DNA of 64,000 bases from Aeromicrobium flavum (lineage in GTDB: Bacteria > Actinomycetota > Actinomycetes > Propionibacteriales > Nocardioidaceae), in NCBI RefSeq assembly GCF_007992115.1, contig NZ_BJZQ01000002.1, positions 186,001-250,000 of the forward strand, written 5' to 3'. Positions 1-10,368 of this stretch are shown here, piece by piece. How positions within the stretch are numbered: position 1 is the first letter of the stretch; each line of letters begins with the position of its first letter. The notes beneath the pieces were generated by a model, which did not search any database, was not told where the DNA came from, and saw nothing but the letters and a program-made list of their open reading frames with translations. The position numbers and the translations under genes are program-made.

Positions 1-1
1 C

Positions 2-361
2 ATCGACCCCGTCGAGAAGCGCCTCGGCCGGCACGCGGTGCCCGGCAACCGGCACCGCCCGGACGGGTACAACCTGACCTGGCAGCAGATCGGCATCCAC
101 GGCATGAAGGCCGATCCGCAGCTGCCGTTCGTCATGACGTGGGACGTCCCGCCGGAGGAGCACCCGTCCCAGATGGCCGAGGCCGAGGTCTCCCTCGTGG
201 GCCTGGAGATCGCCGGCAGCCCCGAGCGGCTCGCCGACTGGCTGGGCGAGCCCGCCGTCGGTGCGCTGGAGGACATCGAGGTCCGCTGGGTCGCCCCGAA
301 CGGCGCTCCCGGCATCCTCGCCGCCGAGTTCGAGACCCCGAGCGGCACCGTCCGCATCTGA
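2..361 (+). CDS. VOC/glyoxalase-like domain protein (C-terminal part, 5' truncated)
   Basis: The frame is open from the window edge to a TGA at 359-361, so only about 119 C-terminal residues are visible. The fragment contains a stretch reading LTWQQIG...ADPQLPF followed by a Trp-Asp/Glu and an EHPS motif. I associate this with the Glyoxalase-like (PF13468-type) branch of the vicinal oxygen chelate fold. The substrate is unknown. The gene ends 39 bases before radA, and radA has its own promoter, so the two need not be cotranscribed. The family call is moderate and no enzymatic role can be given from the fragment. Confidence 0.55.
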   Translation: MDPVEKRLGRHAVPGNRHRPDGYNLTWQQIGIHGMKADPQLPFVMTWDVPPEEHPSQMAEAEVSLVGLEIAGSPERLADWLGEPAVGALEDIEVRWVAPNGAPGILAAEFETPSGTVRI

Positions 362-387
362 CGACGCGTCCTGTCGGACCCGCCACC

Positions 388-393
388 TAGGCT
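388..393 (+). promoter_or_regulatory. -10 element of leaderless radA promoter
   Basis: TAGGCT lies seven bases before the radA ATG at 401, so transcription should begin at or next to the start codon. No ribosome binding site is present. No clear -35 is seen. Confidence 0.5.
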
Positions 394-400
394 GGCCCCC

Positions 401-1750
401 ATGCCGCCCAAGACCGCGTCCGCCTTCGCCTGCACCGAGTGCGGATGGACCACGGGCAAGTGGGTCGGTCGGTGTGGTGAGTGCCAGGCGTGGGGCACCG
501 TCGACGCGGTCGGCACCGGTGCCCGCAGCGGCCGCACCTCCCCCGCCCCCGTCTCCAGCCCCGCCGTCCCGATCGGGCAGGTCACGGCCACCGAGGCCGC
601 CGCCGTCGGCTCGGGCATCCCCGAGCTCGACCGTGTCCTCGGCGGGGGCGTCGTCGCCGGCGCCGTGATGCTGATGGCGGGCGAGCCGGGCGTCGGCAAG
701 TCCACCCTGCTGCTCGAGGTCGCGGCGCGGTGGGCGCGGGCCGGCCGCCGCACCCTCTACGTCTCTGGCGAGGAGTCGGCCGCGCAGGTGCGCCTGCGCG
801 CCGAGCGCACCGGAGCCCTCGCCGACGAGCTGTACCTCGCGGCCGAGACCGACCTCGGCGGCCTGCTCACCCACATCGACGCCGTGAAGCCCAGCCTGCT
901 GATCGTCGACTCCGTCCAGACGATCGGCTCGTCGTCGGTCGACGGCGTGCCCGGCGGCGTCACCCAGGTGCGTGAGGTCGCGGCCACGGTGATCGGCCGC
1001 GCCAAGGCCGAGGGCATTGCCACCCTGCTCGTCGGTCACGTCACGAAGGACGGGTCGGTCGCGGGCCCGCGCGTGCTCGAGCACCTGGTCGACGTCGTCC
1101 TGCAGTTCGAGGGCGACCGCACCAGCCGGCTGCGCCTGCTGCGCGCCACCAAGAACCGGTTCGGGCCCGTCGACGAGATCGGCTGCTTCGACCTCGTCGA
1201 CGCCGGCATCGTCGAGGTGCCCGACCCCACGGGACTGTTCGTCTCCCGGCACGAGTCCCCCGTCCCCGGCACGTGCGTCACCGTCACGATGGAGGGCCGG
1301 CGCCCCCTGCTGGCCGAGGTGCAGGCGCTCACGGTCGCGGCCACCACGCCGTCGCCGCGCCGCTCCTCCAGCGGTCTCGACTCCTCGCGCGTGGCCATGC
1401 TGCTCGCGGTGCTCAGCAAGACGGGCGTCGCGCTGGGCAACCAGGACGTCTACACGGCCTCGGTCGGCGGTGCCCGGCTGCACGAGCCGGCCGTCGACCT
1501 GGCCGTGGCGCTGGCGGTCATCTCGGCCGCCGGTGGCTCCCCGCTGCCCGGCGGCCTCGTCGCCCTCGGCGAGGTCGGCCTGGCCGGAGAGGTGCGCCCG
1601 GTGCGCGGGCTCGAGGCGCGCCTGCGCGAGGCCGCCCGCATCGGCTTCACCCACGCCATCGTTCCGGGCGGCAGCGAGAACCTGTCCCGTGTCGGACTCC
1701 ACGTGCTCCGAACAGGAGATCTGACCGCTGCGTTGCGGGCGCTGCCCTAG
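401..1750 (+). CDS. radA: DNA repair protein RadA
   Basis: RadA (Sms) is a RecA-like ATPase that helps process recombination intermediates and branch migration. The 449-residue protein has the usual length and order. An N-terminal zinc finger has Cys11, Cys14, Cys25 and Cys28. A Walker A motif (GEPGVGKST, Lys100) starts the RecA-like core, the RadA signature KNRFG lies near residue 251, and a C-terminal Lon-protease-like (P1) domain follows. The ATG at 401 is supported by a leaderless -10 element. disA follows after 41 bases in the same direction, a pairing common in Actinobacteria; DisA is known to be linked functionally to RadA in sensing DNA intermediates. Confidence 0.96.
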   Translation: MPPKTASAFACTECGWTTGKWVGRCGECQAWGTVDAVGTGARSGRTSPAPVSSPAVPIGQVTATEAAAVGSGIPELDRVLGGGVVAGAVMLMAGEPGVGKSTLLLEVAARWARAGRRTLYVSGEESAAQVRLRAERTGALADELYLAAETDLGGLLTHIDAVKPSLLIVDSVQTIGSSSVDGVPGGVTQVREVAATVIGRAKAEGIATLLVGHVTKDGSVAGPRVLEHLVDVVLQFEGDRTSRLRLLRATKNRFGPVDEIGCFDLVDAGIVEVPDPTGLFVSRHESPVPGTCVTVTMEGRRPLLAEVQALTVAATTPSPRRSSSGLDSSRVAMLLAVLSKTGVALGNQDVYTASVGGARLHEPAVDLAVALAVISAAGGSPLPGGLVALGEVGLAGEVRPVRGLEARLREAARIGFTHAIVPGGSENLSRVGLHVLRTGDLTAALRALP

Positions 1751-1791
1751 GATGAGGCCGACCACGTCCATGGCCGAGAACGGGGGATGTC

Positions 1792-2853
1792 GTGGCGGTT
1801 CCGGACCTGCGGGCGACGTTGACTTCCGTCGCGCCCGGAACTGCGCTGCGTGAGGGCCTGGAGCGGATCATGCGTGGGCGCACCGGCGCCCTGATCGTCA
1901 TCGGCCACGACCGCGTCATCGACTCGATCTCCACCGGCGGCTTCGCCCTCGACGTGCCCTTCACCGCCACCGGACTGCGCGAGCTGGCCAAGATGGACGG
2001 CGCCATCATCCTCGACTCCTCAGCCTCCCGGATCGTGCGCGCCGCCGTGCACCTCATGCCCGACCCGTCGATCCCCACGACCGAGTCCGGCACCCGCCAC
2101 CGCACCGCCGAGCGCGTCGCCCGCCAGAGCGGCATCCCGGTCATCTCCGTGTCGGCCTCGATGCACATGATCGCCCTGTACCTGGGCGAGCAGCGCTACG
2201 TGCTGGAGGAGCCCACCACCGTCGTCAGCCGCGCCAACCAGGCCCTGCAGACCCTCGAGCGGTACCGCACGCGCCTCGACGAGGTGTCCGACGCGCTGTC
2301 GGCGCTCGAGGTCGAGGACCTCGTCACCGTCCGCGACGTCACCGCCGTCGCCCAGCGGCTCGAGATGGTGCGCCGGATCTCCGACGAGATCGAAACCTAC
2401 GTGCTCGAGCTCGGGTCCGACGGCCGCCTGCTCTCGCTGCAGCTCAACGAGCTCGTCGGCGGTGTCGACGCCGAGCGCAGCCTCGTCGTGCGCGACTACC
2501 TTCCCGCGGGCGCCGACGGCCAGGTCGACAAGGTGCTCGACGCGCTGGCCGAGCTGGAGTCGCCCGAGGTGCTCGACCTCGGCACCGTCGCGTCGGCGCT
2601 GCAGATCGGCGACAGCAACTCCCTCGATGCCTCGGTGTCGCCGCACGGCTACCGCCTGCTGGCGCGCATCCCGCGCCTTCCCCCGTCCGTGGTCGAGCGC
2701 CTGATCACGCACTTCGGCACGTTGCAGCGCCTGCTCGGTGCGACGCTCGACGACCTGCAGGCCGTCGAGGGCGTGGGCGACCTGCGCGCTCGCGGCGTGC
2801 GCGACGGACTGTCACGGCTGGCCGAGTCCAGCATCCTCGAGCGCTACGTCTGA
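1792..2853 (+). CDS. disA: DNA integrity scanning diadenylate cyclase DisA
   Basis: DisA makes cyclic di-AMP from two ATP and scans DNA for branched structures, pausing synthesis when it meets them. The 353-residue protein begins with a DAC domain whose catalytic DGA (residues 69-71) and GTRHR (100-104) motifs are intact. It continues through a helical linker and ends in a helix-hairpin-helix DNA-binding domain (VEGVGDLRARGVRDGL near the C terminus). The start is GTG at 1792, preceded by GGGGGA. A TAGGAT -10-like element at 1748-1753 overlaps the radA stop and could give a short leader. Together with radA it forms a genome-maintenance pair. Confidence 0.96.
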   Translation: MAVPDLRATLTSVAPGTALREGLERIMRGRTGALIVIGHDRVIDSISTGGFALDVPFTATGLRELAKMDGAIILDSSASRIVRAAVHLMPDPSIPTTESGTRHRTAERVARQSGIPVISVSASMHMIALYLGEQRYVLEEPTTVVSRANQALQTLERYRTRLDEVSDALSALEVEDLVTVRDVTAVAQRLEMVRRISDEIETYVLELGSDGRLLSLQLNELVGGVDAERSLVVRDYLPAGADGQVDKVLDALAELESPEVLDLGTVASALQIGDSNSLDASVSPHGYRLLARIPRLPPSVVERLITHFGTLQRLLGATLDDLQAVEGVGDLRARGVRDGLSRLAESSILERYV

Positions 2854-2861
2854 CGGCAGCG

Positions 2862-3611
2862 TCAGCGCGGCGTGGCGCTCGCGCTCGGCTTCGGCTTCGT
2901 CGGCTTCGCCGACGGCTTCTTGCTCGGGGCGGAGGTCGGCGTCGACTTCGACCTCGGAGCCGCCGTGGCGGTCGTCTCGGGCGTCTCGGGGGCCCGCCGC
3001 GCGAGCTTGAACGTGGTCTCGCCCGGCTCGCCCCCGTACGTGCCGATCTTCAGGTCGTAGGTGCCCGGGGGCGCGAAGCCCTCGCTGCTGCTGCAGCCGG
3101 CGCCCGATCCGCGGCCCGTCCACTCGACGCTCGCGACGGTGCTCCAGCCGGCCGGGATCGCGACCGCCTGGTCGAAGAACGCCGCGCGGCAGACCGAGGA
3201 GTCGTAGATCGGGGCACGCTGGGTGTCGACGACGACGAGCAGCTCCGTGGCGCTGGGCCGGAACGTGCACGCCGTGCCGTCGAGGGAGGTCAGCATGAGG
3301 TCGATGTCCACGGGCCCACCGGCGAGCTGGCCTCCGGGGACCGAGGGGACGATACGCACGTTCTCGGGCTTGCAGACGGCCGCGTCGGTCTCGATCGCGA
3401 CCGCGACCTGGTCGGCCGGTGGCGTCGTGGGCGGCGCGGTGGTGGCCGCCGAGGGCGTCGGCGTCGGACCGTCGGGGCCGGCCTCGCTCGTGTCGTCGCC
3501 GCGGACCACGCCGACCAGCTGCATGACGCCCCACACGAGAGCGATCACCACGGCGAGGAGCATCAGGCGTCGACGCCAGTACACGTCCCGTCCGACCTGC
3601 CGGTTGCTCAC
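2862..3611 (-). CDS. Membrane-anchored protein with Pro/Thr linker and Lys-rich tail
   Basis: The product has 249 residues. A basic N terminus precedes one transmembrane helix at about residues 15-35. A Pro/Thr/Ala-rich linker (about 45-70) leads to an extracytoplasmic domain of about 120 residues with cysteines near the TAVCKP, TACTF, SVCRA and AGCSS positions, which could form two disulfides. The last 40 residues are a low-complexity Lys/Ser/Pro/Thr tail. I recognise no enzyme motif and assign no function. The GTG start at 3611 is preceded by TAACGT six bases upstream, a leaderless promoter. It converges on disA with only 8 bases between the stops. Confidence 0.75.
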   Translation of the reverse strand: MSNRQVGRDVYWRRRLMLLAVVIALVWGVMQLVGVVRGDDTSEAGPDGPTPTPSAATTAPPTTPPADQVAVAIETDAAVCKPENVRIVPSVPGGQLAGGPVDIDLMLTSLDGTACTFRPSATELLVVVDTQRAPIYDSSVCRAAFFDQAVAIPAGWSTVASVEWTGRGSGAGCSSSEGFAPPGTYDLKIGTYGGEPGETTFKLARRAPETPETTATAAPRSKSTPTSAPSKKPSAKPTKPKPSASATPR

Positions 3612-3617
3612 CGGTCC

Positions 3618-3623
3618 ACGTTA
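3618..3623 (-). promoter_or_regulatory. -10 element of leaderless promoter for the membrane-anchored protein
   Basis: Read on the minus strand, TAACGT is followed by six bases and then the GTG start at 3611. Confidence 0.45.
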
Positions 3624-3657
3624 TCCGGCCGTCACGGCGTGAAAGGATCGACGCGCC

Positions 3658-4545
3658 ATGCCTGCGCCCACTCCCCCGCCCGCCGAGCTGCACGGACGCA
3701 TCCTCGACTGGTTCGACGCCCACCGCCGGGTGCTGCCGTGGCGTGAGGAGCCGTCCCCGTGGCGCGTCATGGTCTCGGAATTCATGCTGCAGCAGACACC
3801 CGTCGCGCGGGTCCTGCCGGTGTTCGACGCCTGGTTGGAGCGATGGCCGGCCCCGGCCGACCTGGCGGCCTCGCCGTCGGGCGAGGCGGTGCGCGCGTGG
3901 GGCCGGCTCGGCTACCCCCGGCGCGCCTTGCGACTGCACGCGGCCGCCGTCGCGATCGTCGAGCGGCACGAGGGTCGCGTGCCCGCCACGTACGACGAGC
4001 TGCTCGAGCTGCCGGGCGTCGGCGACTACACGGCCGCCGCGATCGCGTCGTTCGCCCACGGGCGCCGGGCGGTCGTGCTCGACACGAACGTGCGCCGTGT
4101 CTTCGCCCGGGTCGTCGAGGGCGTGCAGTTCCCGGCGCCGGGCGTGGTGCGGGCCGAGCGCGACGTCGCGGCGTCGCTGCTGCCCGACGACGACCCGACC
4201 GCCGCCCGGTGGGCGGCCGCCACGATGGAGCTCGGCGCGCTCGTCTGCACCGCGCGATCACCGCGCTGCGAGGCCTGCCCGGTGGCCGGCCTGTGCCGCT
4301 GGCGGGCCCTGGGCTACCCCGAGCACGACGGCCCGCCCCGGCGCGGCCAGGCCTGGCACGGCACCGACCGGCAGTGCCGGGGGCGCCTGCTGGCGGTGGT
4401 GCGCGACGCCCACGAGCCCGTGGCGCCCGAGCTCATGGCCGCGGCCTGGACGGACGCACCCCAGCGCGAGCGGTGCCTCGACTCCCTGCTCGACGACGGC
4501 CTCCTCGACGTCACCCCCGACGGCCGGTTCAGCCTGCCTGCGTGA
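3658..4545 (+). CDS. mutY: A/G-specific adenine glycosylase MutY
   Basis: MutY removes adenine mispaired with 8-oxoguanine or guanine. The helix-hairpin-helix glycosylase core shows the catalytic Glu41 in SEFMLQQT, the HhH motif ELPGVGDYTAAAIASF (117-132) and the catalytic Asp142 in VLDTNVRR. The 4Fe-4S ligands Cys197, Cys204, Cys207 and Cys213 show the family's C-x6-C-x2-C-x5-C spacing. At 295 residues it is shorter than E. coli MutY (350), and the C-terminal NUDIX-like domain that recognises 8-oxoG looks reduced; short forms are common in Actinobacteria. AAAGGA stands before the ATG. Its last 17 bases overlap the convergent GrpB-like gene. Confidence 0.93.
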   Translation: MPAPTPPPAELHGRILDWFDAHRRVLPWREEPSPWRVMVSEFMLQQTPVARVLPVFDAWLERWPAPADLAASPSGEAVRAWGRLGYPRRALRLHAAAVAIVERHEGRVPATYDELLELPGVGDYTAAAIASFAHGRRAVVLDTNVRRVFARVVEGVQFPAPGVVRAERDVAASLLPDDDPTAARWAAATMELGALVCTARSPRCEACPVAGLCRWRALGYPEHDGPPRRGQAWHGTDRQCRGRLLAVVRDAHEPVAPELMAAAWTDAPQRERCLDSLLDDGLLDVTPDGRFSLPA

Positions 4546-5113
4546 TCGCTCGCACGAGGATCTCGCGCAGCACCTGCTGCTTGCGGGCGTTGTACTCCAG
4601 CATGTGCCCGCCTCCGGCCGCGGCCGCACGCTTCGCCACGGCGTACCGCTCGCGGTCGTCGGGATGCGTCCGCAGCCAGTCGCGGAAGATGCGCATCCGC
4701 TCCGGCTCGGCGGCATCGGGTCCGAAGACGTGCACGTTGGCGCGGGGGCCCGCGTGGCGGAACATCCGGTGTCCCTGCCACCACGGCTCGCGCACCGCCA
4801 GGACGAGACCCTCGCCCTCGAGCGCGGGCACGTAGCTGGACTCGGCGTCGGCGTCCGGCACGACCACGGACACGTCGATGATCGGCTTGGCCGGCAGACC
4901 CGGCACGGACGTGGATCCGACGTGTTCGACACTCACCGCCACGCCCGCCAGGGCGTCACCGATGCGCCGACAGAGCCGTACCGCGGCCGCCGCCCAGCGC
5001 GGATCGTGTTCGGCGATCGTCAGGTCGGTGCCGGGGCCGAACCCCTCCACCCACGGACTCGCGCCCGACGGCACCGGCGCGTCCTCGAAGTCGAGCAGTC
5101 GATCGCGGTCCAC
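4529..5113 (-). CDS. GrpB-like nucleotidyltransferase (UPF0157)
   Basis: The protein carries the GrpB/UPF0157 signature VEHVGSTSVPGLPAKPIIDVSV, shown here by its GSTSVPGL and KPIIDV elements. This is a nucleotidyltransferase-fold family without a settled substrate, sometimes linked to dephospho-CoA kinase. The frame is open back to 5146, but I prefer the GTG at 5113 (194 residues): TACGGT lies exactly six bases before it, whereas the longer form would start next to the clpC terminator with no signal. The 3' end overlaps mutY by 17 bases tail to tail. Confidence 0.82.
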   Translation of the reverse strand: MDRDRLLDFEDAPVPSGASPWVEGFGPGTDLTIAEHDPRWAAAAVRLCRRIGDALAGVAVSVEHVGSTSVPGLPAKPIIDVSVVVPDADAESSYVPALEGEGLVLAVREPWWQGHRMFRHAGPRANVHVFGPDAAEPERMRIFRDWLRTHPDDRERYAVAKRAAAAGGGHMLEYNARKQQVLREILVRAITQAG

Positions 5114-5119
5114 CGTCCG

Positions 5120-5125
5120 ACCGTA
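5120..5125 (-). promoter_or_regulatory. -10 element of leaderless promoter for the GrpB-like gene
   Basis: On the minus strand TACGGT is followed by six bases and GTG at 5113. It lies just beyond the clpC terminator hairpin and decides the start chosen for this gene. Confidence 0.45.
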
Positions 5126-5148
5126 GCCATCGCGCCCGGGACGCACGA

Positions 5149-5174
5149 AGGCCCGGGTCGGATGACCCGGGCCT
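5149..5174 (-). terminator. Rho-independent-type terminator hairpin of clpC
   Basis: AGGCCCGGGTC and GACCCGGGCCT form a perfect 11-bp stem with a GGAT loop, 14 bases past the clpC stop. There is no U run, as is usual for GC-rich actinobacterial terminators. Confidence 0.7.
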
Positions 5175-5188
5175 CGCGTGGTGATGCG

Positions 5189-7693
<2,505 letters not shown>

Positions 7694-7802
7694 GTCGTCC
7701 CCTCTGCTGGACTGGTCTTTTCAGCATAGACGGCTCCACGTGACCCGCCTCGCCATGTCCAGATGCTTAACTCAACCGTCACAGCCCGCGGGGCCTTCCG
7801 CT

Positions 7803-7816
7803 GTTCGCTGTCGGCG
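7803..7816. promoter_or_regulatory. Candidate ClgR operator upstream of clpC
   Basis: GTTCGC-TGTCG-GCG matches the GTTCGC-N5-GCG pattern known for ClgR, the regulator of clp genes in Streptomyces and corynebacteria. It lies about 110 bases upstream of the clpC start. No clgR gene is in the window, so the assignment rests on motif and position alone. Confidence 0.5.
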
Positions 7817-7820
7817 GAAT

Positions 7821-7847
7821 GCCGGCGGTCGCGGCGCGACCGCCGGC
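7821..7847 (-). terminator. Hairpin terminator after the heme-binding-like gene
   Basis: A perfect 12-bp inverted repeat (GCCGGCGGTCGC and its complement) with a three-base loop begins 10 bases past the stop at 7858. It also separates that gene's transcript from the clpC promoter region. Confidence 0.65.
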
Positions 7848-7857
7848 ACCTCTGCCG

Positions 7858-8871
7858 TCAGCTCGGCATCACGACGTAGGCCCGGTCGGGAGTCTCCGCG
7901 GGCGGCAGCTTGACCATCGTGTTGATGCTGACGTGGGGCCACTTGATCTTGCCCGGCCCGCCGTCGAAGCGGTCGAAGAAGTCCAGCTGCACGATCTGCA
8001 GGTACTGCAGGCGCAGGCCGATCGTGCCGTCCTCCTGACGGACCTCCTGGATCCAGAACGTCGACTTCATCTCCGAGGCGTTCGCCTGGCGGACCACGAA
8101 CGGGATGTTCGAGATCCCGCCGGTGGGCAGGGTGCTGTCGAACGTCAGCTCCGTGGTGCGGACGATGTCGACCCCCTGGTTGGCCGCGGTGAGCAGGGCC
8201 GTCGGCTCCATGGGGTTGAACAGCCCTTGGAAGGGGTTGTCGCGGAAGTGCTTGTACGGCTGCAGGTACCGGTTCGCGTCGACGTCGTGCTCGACGCCGA
8301 GCGGCAGCGCGTTCAGCGCGGGGATCTGCGGCGGGCCGTCGATGACCTTCACGGTGCCCATGGCCAGCACCGAGTCGCCGTGCGGGATCGTGGCGAGGCG
8401 CGCGATGTCGGTGGCGTCCTCGTTCAGCGGATCGGTCATGTGCAGGAACAGGCCGGGCTCGTGGTGGATCGCGGCCTTCGGCGGGCCACCCAGGCCCGTC
8501 GACGGGAAGTCCTCGGCGATCAGCTGCTTGACGCCCTGCTCGTAGTCGAGGGTCACGAGGAACTGGTCCGCCGTGGCCGCGCCGGCACCGATGCCCCGGT
8601 TCGGGACGGCCTTGTCGACGAGGTCGAAGACCAGGTTCTCGTTGAACTGGTTCATCAGCAGCCGGTAGGGCGGGCGGAACGCGGCACCTTGGGGAGGGCT
8701 GAACGGCAGCGCGATCATGTTCCAGCCGCGGCCGACCAGCCCCGGCTCGTTGGACCACGTGCCCGGCAGCAGTTTGAACGGACCGAGGTCCTCGTCGCCG
8801 GGGACGGCGTCGGTGACGTGGCGGACCTGAGGCTCGAGTCGTTGGTGGAGTGCATCGGACTTCGTGATCAT
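7858..8871 (-). CDS. Conserved protein with LPGTW motif, possible heme-binding/peroxidase-type protein
   Basis: The 337-residue soluble protein begins with a segment reading FKLLPGTWSNEPGLVGRGWN, the kind of LPGTW motif found in nitrobindin/THAP4-like heme-binding beta-barrels. A long region with YRLLMNQ, DKAVPNRGIG and DQFLVTLDYEQ follows. Several histidines (for example AIHHEPGLFLHM) could bind metal or heme. I recall similar proteins annotated as heme-binding, but I cannot confirm a family and assign no reaction. There is no signal peptide or membrane helix. AGAGG precedes the ATG. It is monocistronic: a terminator hairpin follows, and the M20 peptidase upstream is divergent. Confidence 0.6.
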   Translation of the reverse strand: MITKSDALHQRLEPQVRHVTDAVPGDEDLGPFKLLPGTWSNEPGLVGRGWNMIALPFSPPQGAAFRPPYRLLMNQFNENLVFDLVDKAVPNRGIGAGAATADQFLVTLDYEQGVKQLIAEDFPSTGLGGPPKAAIHHEPGLFLHMTDPLNEDATDIARLATIPHGDSVLAMGTVKVIDGPPQIPALNALPLGVEHDVDANRYLQPYKHFRDNPFQGLFNPMEPTALLTAANQGVDIVRTTELTFDSTLPTGGISNIPFVVRQANASEMKSTFWIQEVRQEDGTIGLRLQYLQIVQLDFFDRFDGGPGKIKWPHVSINTMVKLPPAETPDRAYVVMPS

Positions 8872-9003
8872 GGGGAGACACCTCTGCGGGTTCCGAAGGG
8901 ATCCGCCTCCGGCGCCCCGAGCGCGCCCTGCGGACTGTCACCGGTCACGAGGGCGGCCGGGAAGGGCTGATACCTCGCGTCCGGCGGCGTCGGCCCGTCG
9001 TCC

Positions 9004-9009
9004 TAGGTT
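9004..9009 (+). promoter_or_regulatory. -10 element of leaderless M20 peptidase promoter
   Basis: TAGGTT is followed by six bases and the ATG at 9016; no ribosome binding site is present. Confidence 0.5.
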
Positions 9010-9015
9010 GGATCC

Positions 9016-10362
9016 ATGAGTCTCGACATCCGCGCCAGGGTCCAGCACCTCCTCCCCGGGATCCGCCGGGACCTCGAGGACCTGGTCCGCATCGAGTCCG
9101 TCAGCGCCGATCCCACGCGTGCCGGCGAGGTGCGGCGCAGCGCCGAGGCCGTGGCCGCGCTGCTGCGTGCCGAGGGCTTCGACACGGTCGACGTCGTCAG
9201 CGCCCGAGACGACGGCCGCGCCCCGGCCGTCATCGCCCACAAGGCCGGTCCGGCGGGCGCTCCGACCGTGCTGCTGTACGCGCACCACGACGTCCAGCCC
9301 GAGAACGACCGCGCCGAGTGGGACTCCCCTCCGTTCGAGCCGACCGAGCGCGACGGGCGGCTCTACGCGCGCGGCGCGGCCGACGACAAGGCCGGCATCG
9401 CCGCCCACCTCGGTGCCGTGCGCGTCTTCGGCGACGACCTCCCGGTCAGCGTCATCCTGTTCGTCGAGGGCGAGGAGGAGGTCGGCTCCGACACCCTCCC
9501 CGAGCTGCTGCGCGTCCACCGCGACCGGCTGCAGGCCGACGTGATCGTGATCGCCGACTCGGCCAACTGGGACATCGGCGTCCCCGCCCTCACCACGAGC
9601 CTGCGCGGCCTGGTGCGGGCCGACGTCGAGGTCCGCACCCTCACCCACGCCGTCCACTCGGGCATGTGGGGCGGCCTCGTGCCCGACGCGCTGATCGCGT
9701 TGAGCCGCCTCATCGCCTCGTTCCACGACGACGCCGGCGACGTGGCCGTCGAAGGACTGCACCGCGGGCCGGCCGCCGACGTCGAGTACCCCGAGGAGCG
9801 CCTGCGCGCCGAGTCCGGCGCCAACCCGGGCGTGGAGTGGATCGGCACCGGCTCGGCGGTCGAGCGGCTGTGGACCAAGCCCTCGCTGTCGGTCACTGGC
9901 CTCGACGCGCCCGCGGTCGACGGCGCCAGCAACACGCTCGTCCCCTCCGCGCGGGCCAAGGTGTCGCTGCGCATCGCGCCGGGCGACACCGCGGCCAACG
10001 CCGTCGCGTGCCTGCGGCGGCACTGCGAGCAGCACGTCCCGTGGGGCGCCGAGCTCGGCTTCACCGTCGTCGACACCGGCGAGGCGACGGCGATCGAGGC
10101 GACCGGCCCCGCCTACGACGCGGCCCGCGCCGCCTTCACCGATGCCTGGGACGGCACCGCGCCGGTCGACATGGGCGTCGGCGGCTCGATCCCGTTCATC
10201 GCCGAGTTCCTCGAGACGTTCCCCGACGCCAGCGTGCTGGTGACGGGCGTCGAGGACCCCGACACGCGGGCCCACGGGGCCAACGAGGGCCTGCACCTGG
10301 CCGAGTTCGAGCGCGTCGTCCTCGCCGAGGCGCTCCTGCTGCGCAACCTCGCCCAGCGCTGA
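9016..10362 (+). CDS. M20 family dipeptidase
   Basis: This is a zinc-dependent peptidase of the M20/ArgE/carnosinase family, 448 residues, cytoplasmic. The metal and catalytic motifs are in order: YAHHDVQP (first metal His and catalytic Asp), RGAADDKAG (bridging Asp), EGEEEVGS (catalytic Glu and metal Glu), and a late His in the HGANEG segment. The dimerisation domain sits between, around residues 190-330. The likely role is cleavage of dipeptides; the exact substrate cannot be told from sequence. The ATG at 9016 follows a leaderless -10. It converges on lysS, with the two stops six bases apart. Confidence 0.9.
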   Translation: MSLDIRARVQHLLPGIRRDLEDLVRIESVSADPTRAGEVRRSAEAVAALLRAEGFDTVDVVSARDDGRAPAVIAHKAGPAGAPTVLLYAHHDVQPENDRAEWDSPPFEPTERDGRLYARGAADDKAGIAAHLGAVRVFGDDLPVSVILFVEGEEEVGSDTLPELLRVHRDRLQADVIVIADSANWDIGVPALTTSLRGLVRADVEVRTLTHAVHSGMWGGLVPDALIALSRLIASFHDDAGDVAVEGLHRGPAADVEYPEERLRAESGANPGVEWIGTGSAVERLWTKPSLSVTGLDAPAVDGASNTLVPSARAKVSLRIAPGDTAANAVACLRRHCEQHVPWGAELGFTVVDTGEATAIEATGPAYDAARAAFTDAWDGTAPVDMGVGGSIPFIAEFLETFPDASVLVTGVEDPDTRAHGANEGLHLAEFERVVLAEALLLRNLAQR

Positions 10363-10368
10363 GCGGGC

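Noticed and set aside
4529..5146. Longer start for the GrpB-like gene at 5146
   Set aside because: The GTG at 5113 has a -10 hexamer six bases upstream, and the longer form begins beside the clpC terminator without any start signal.
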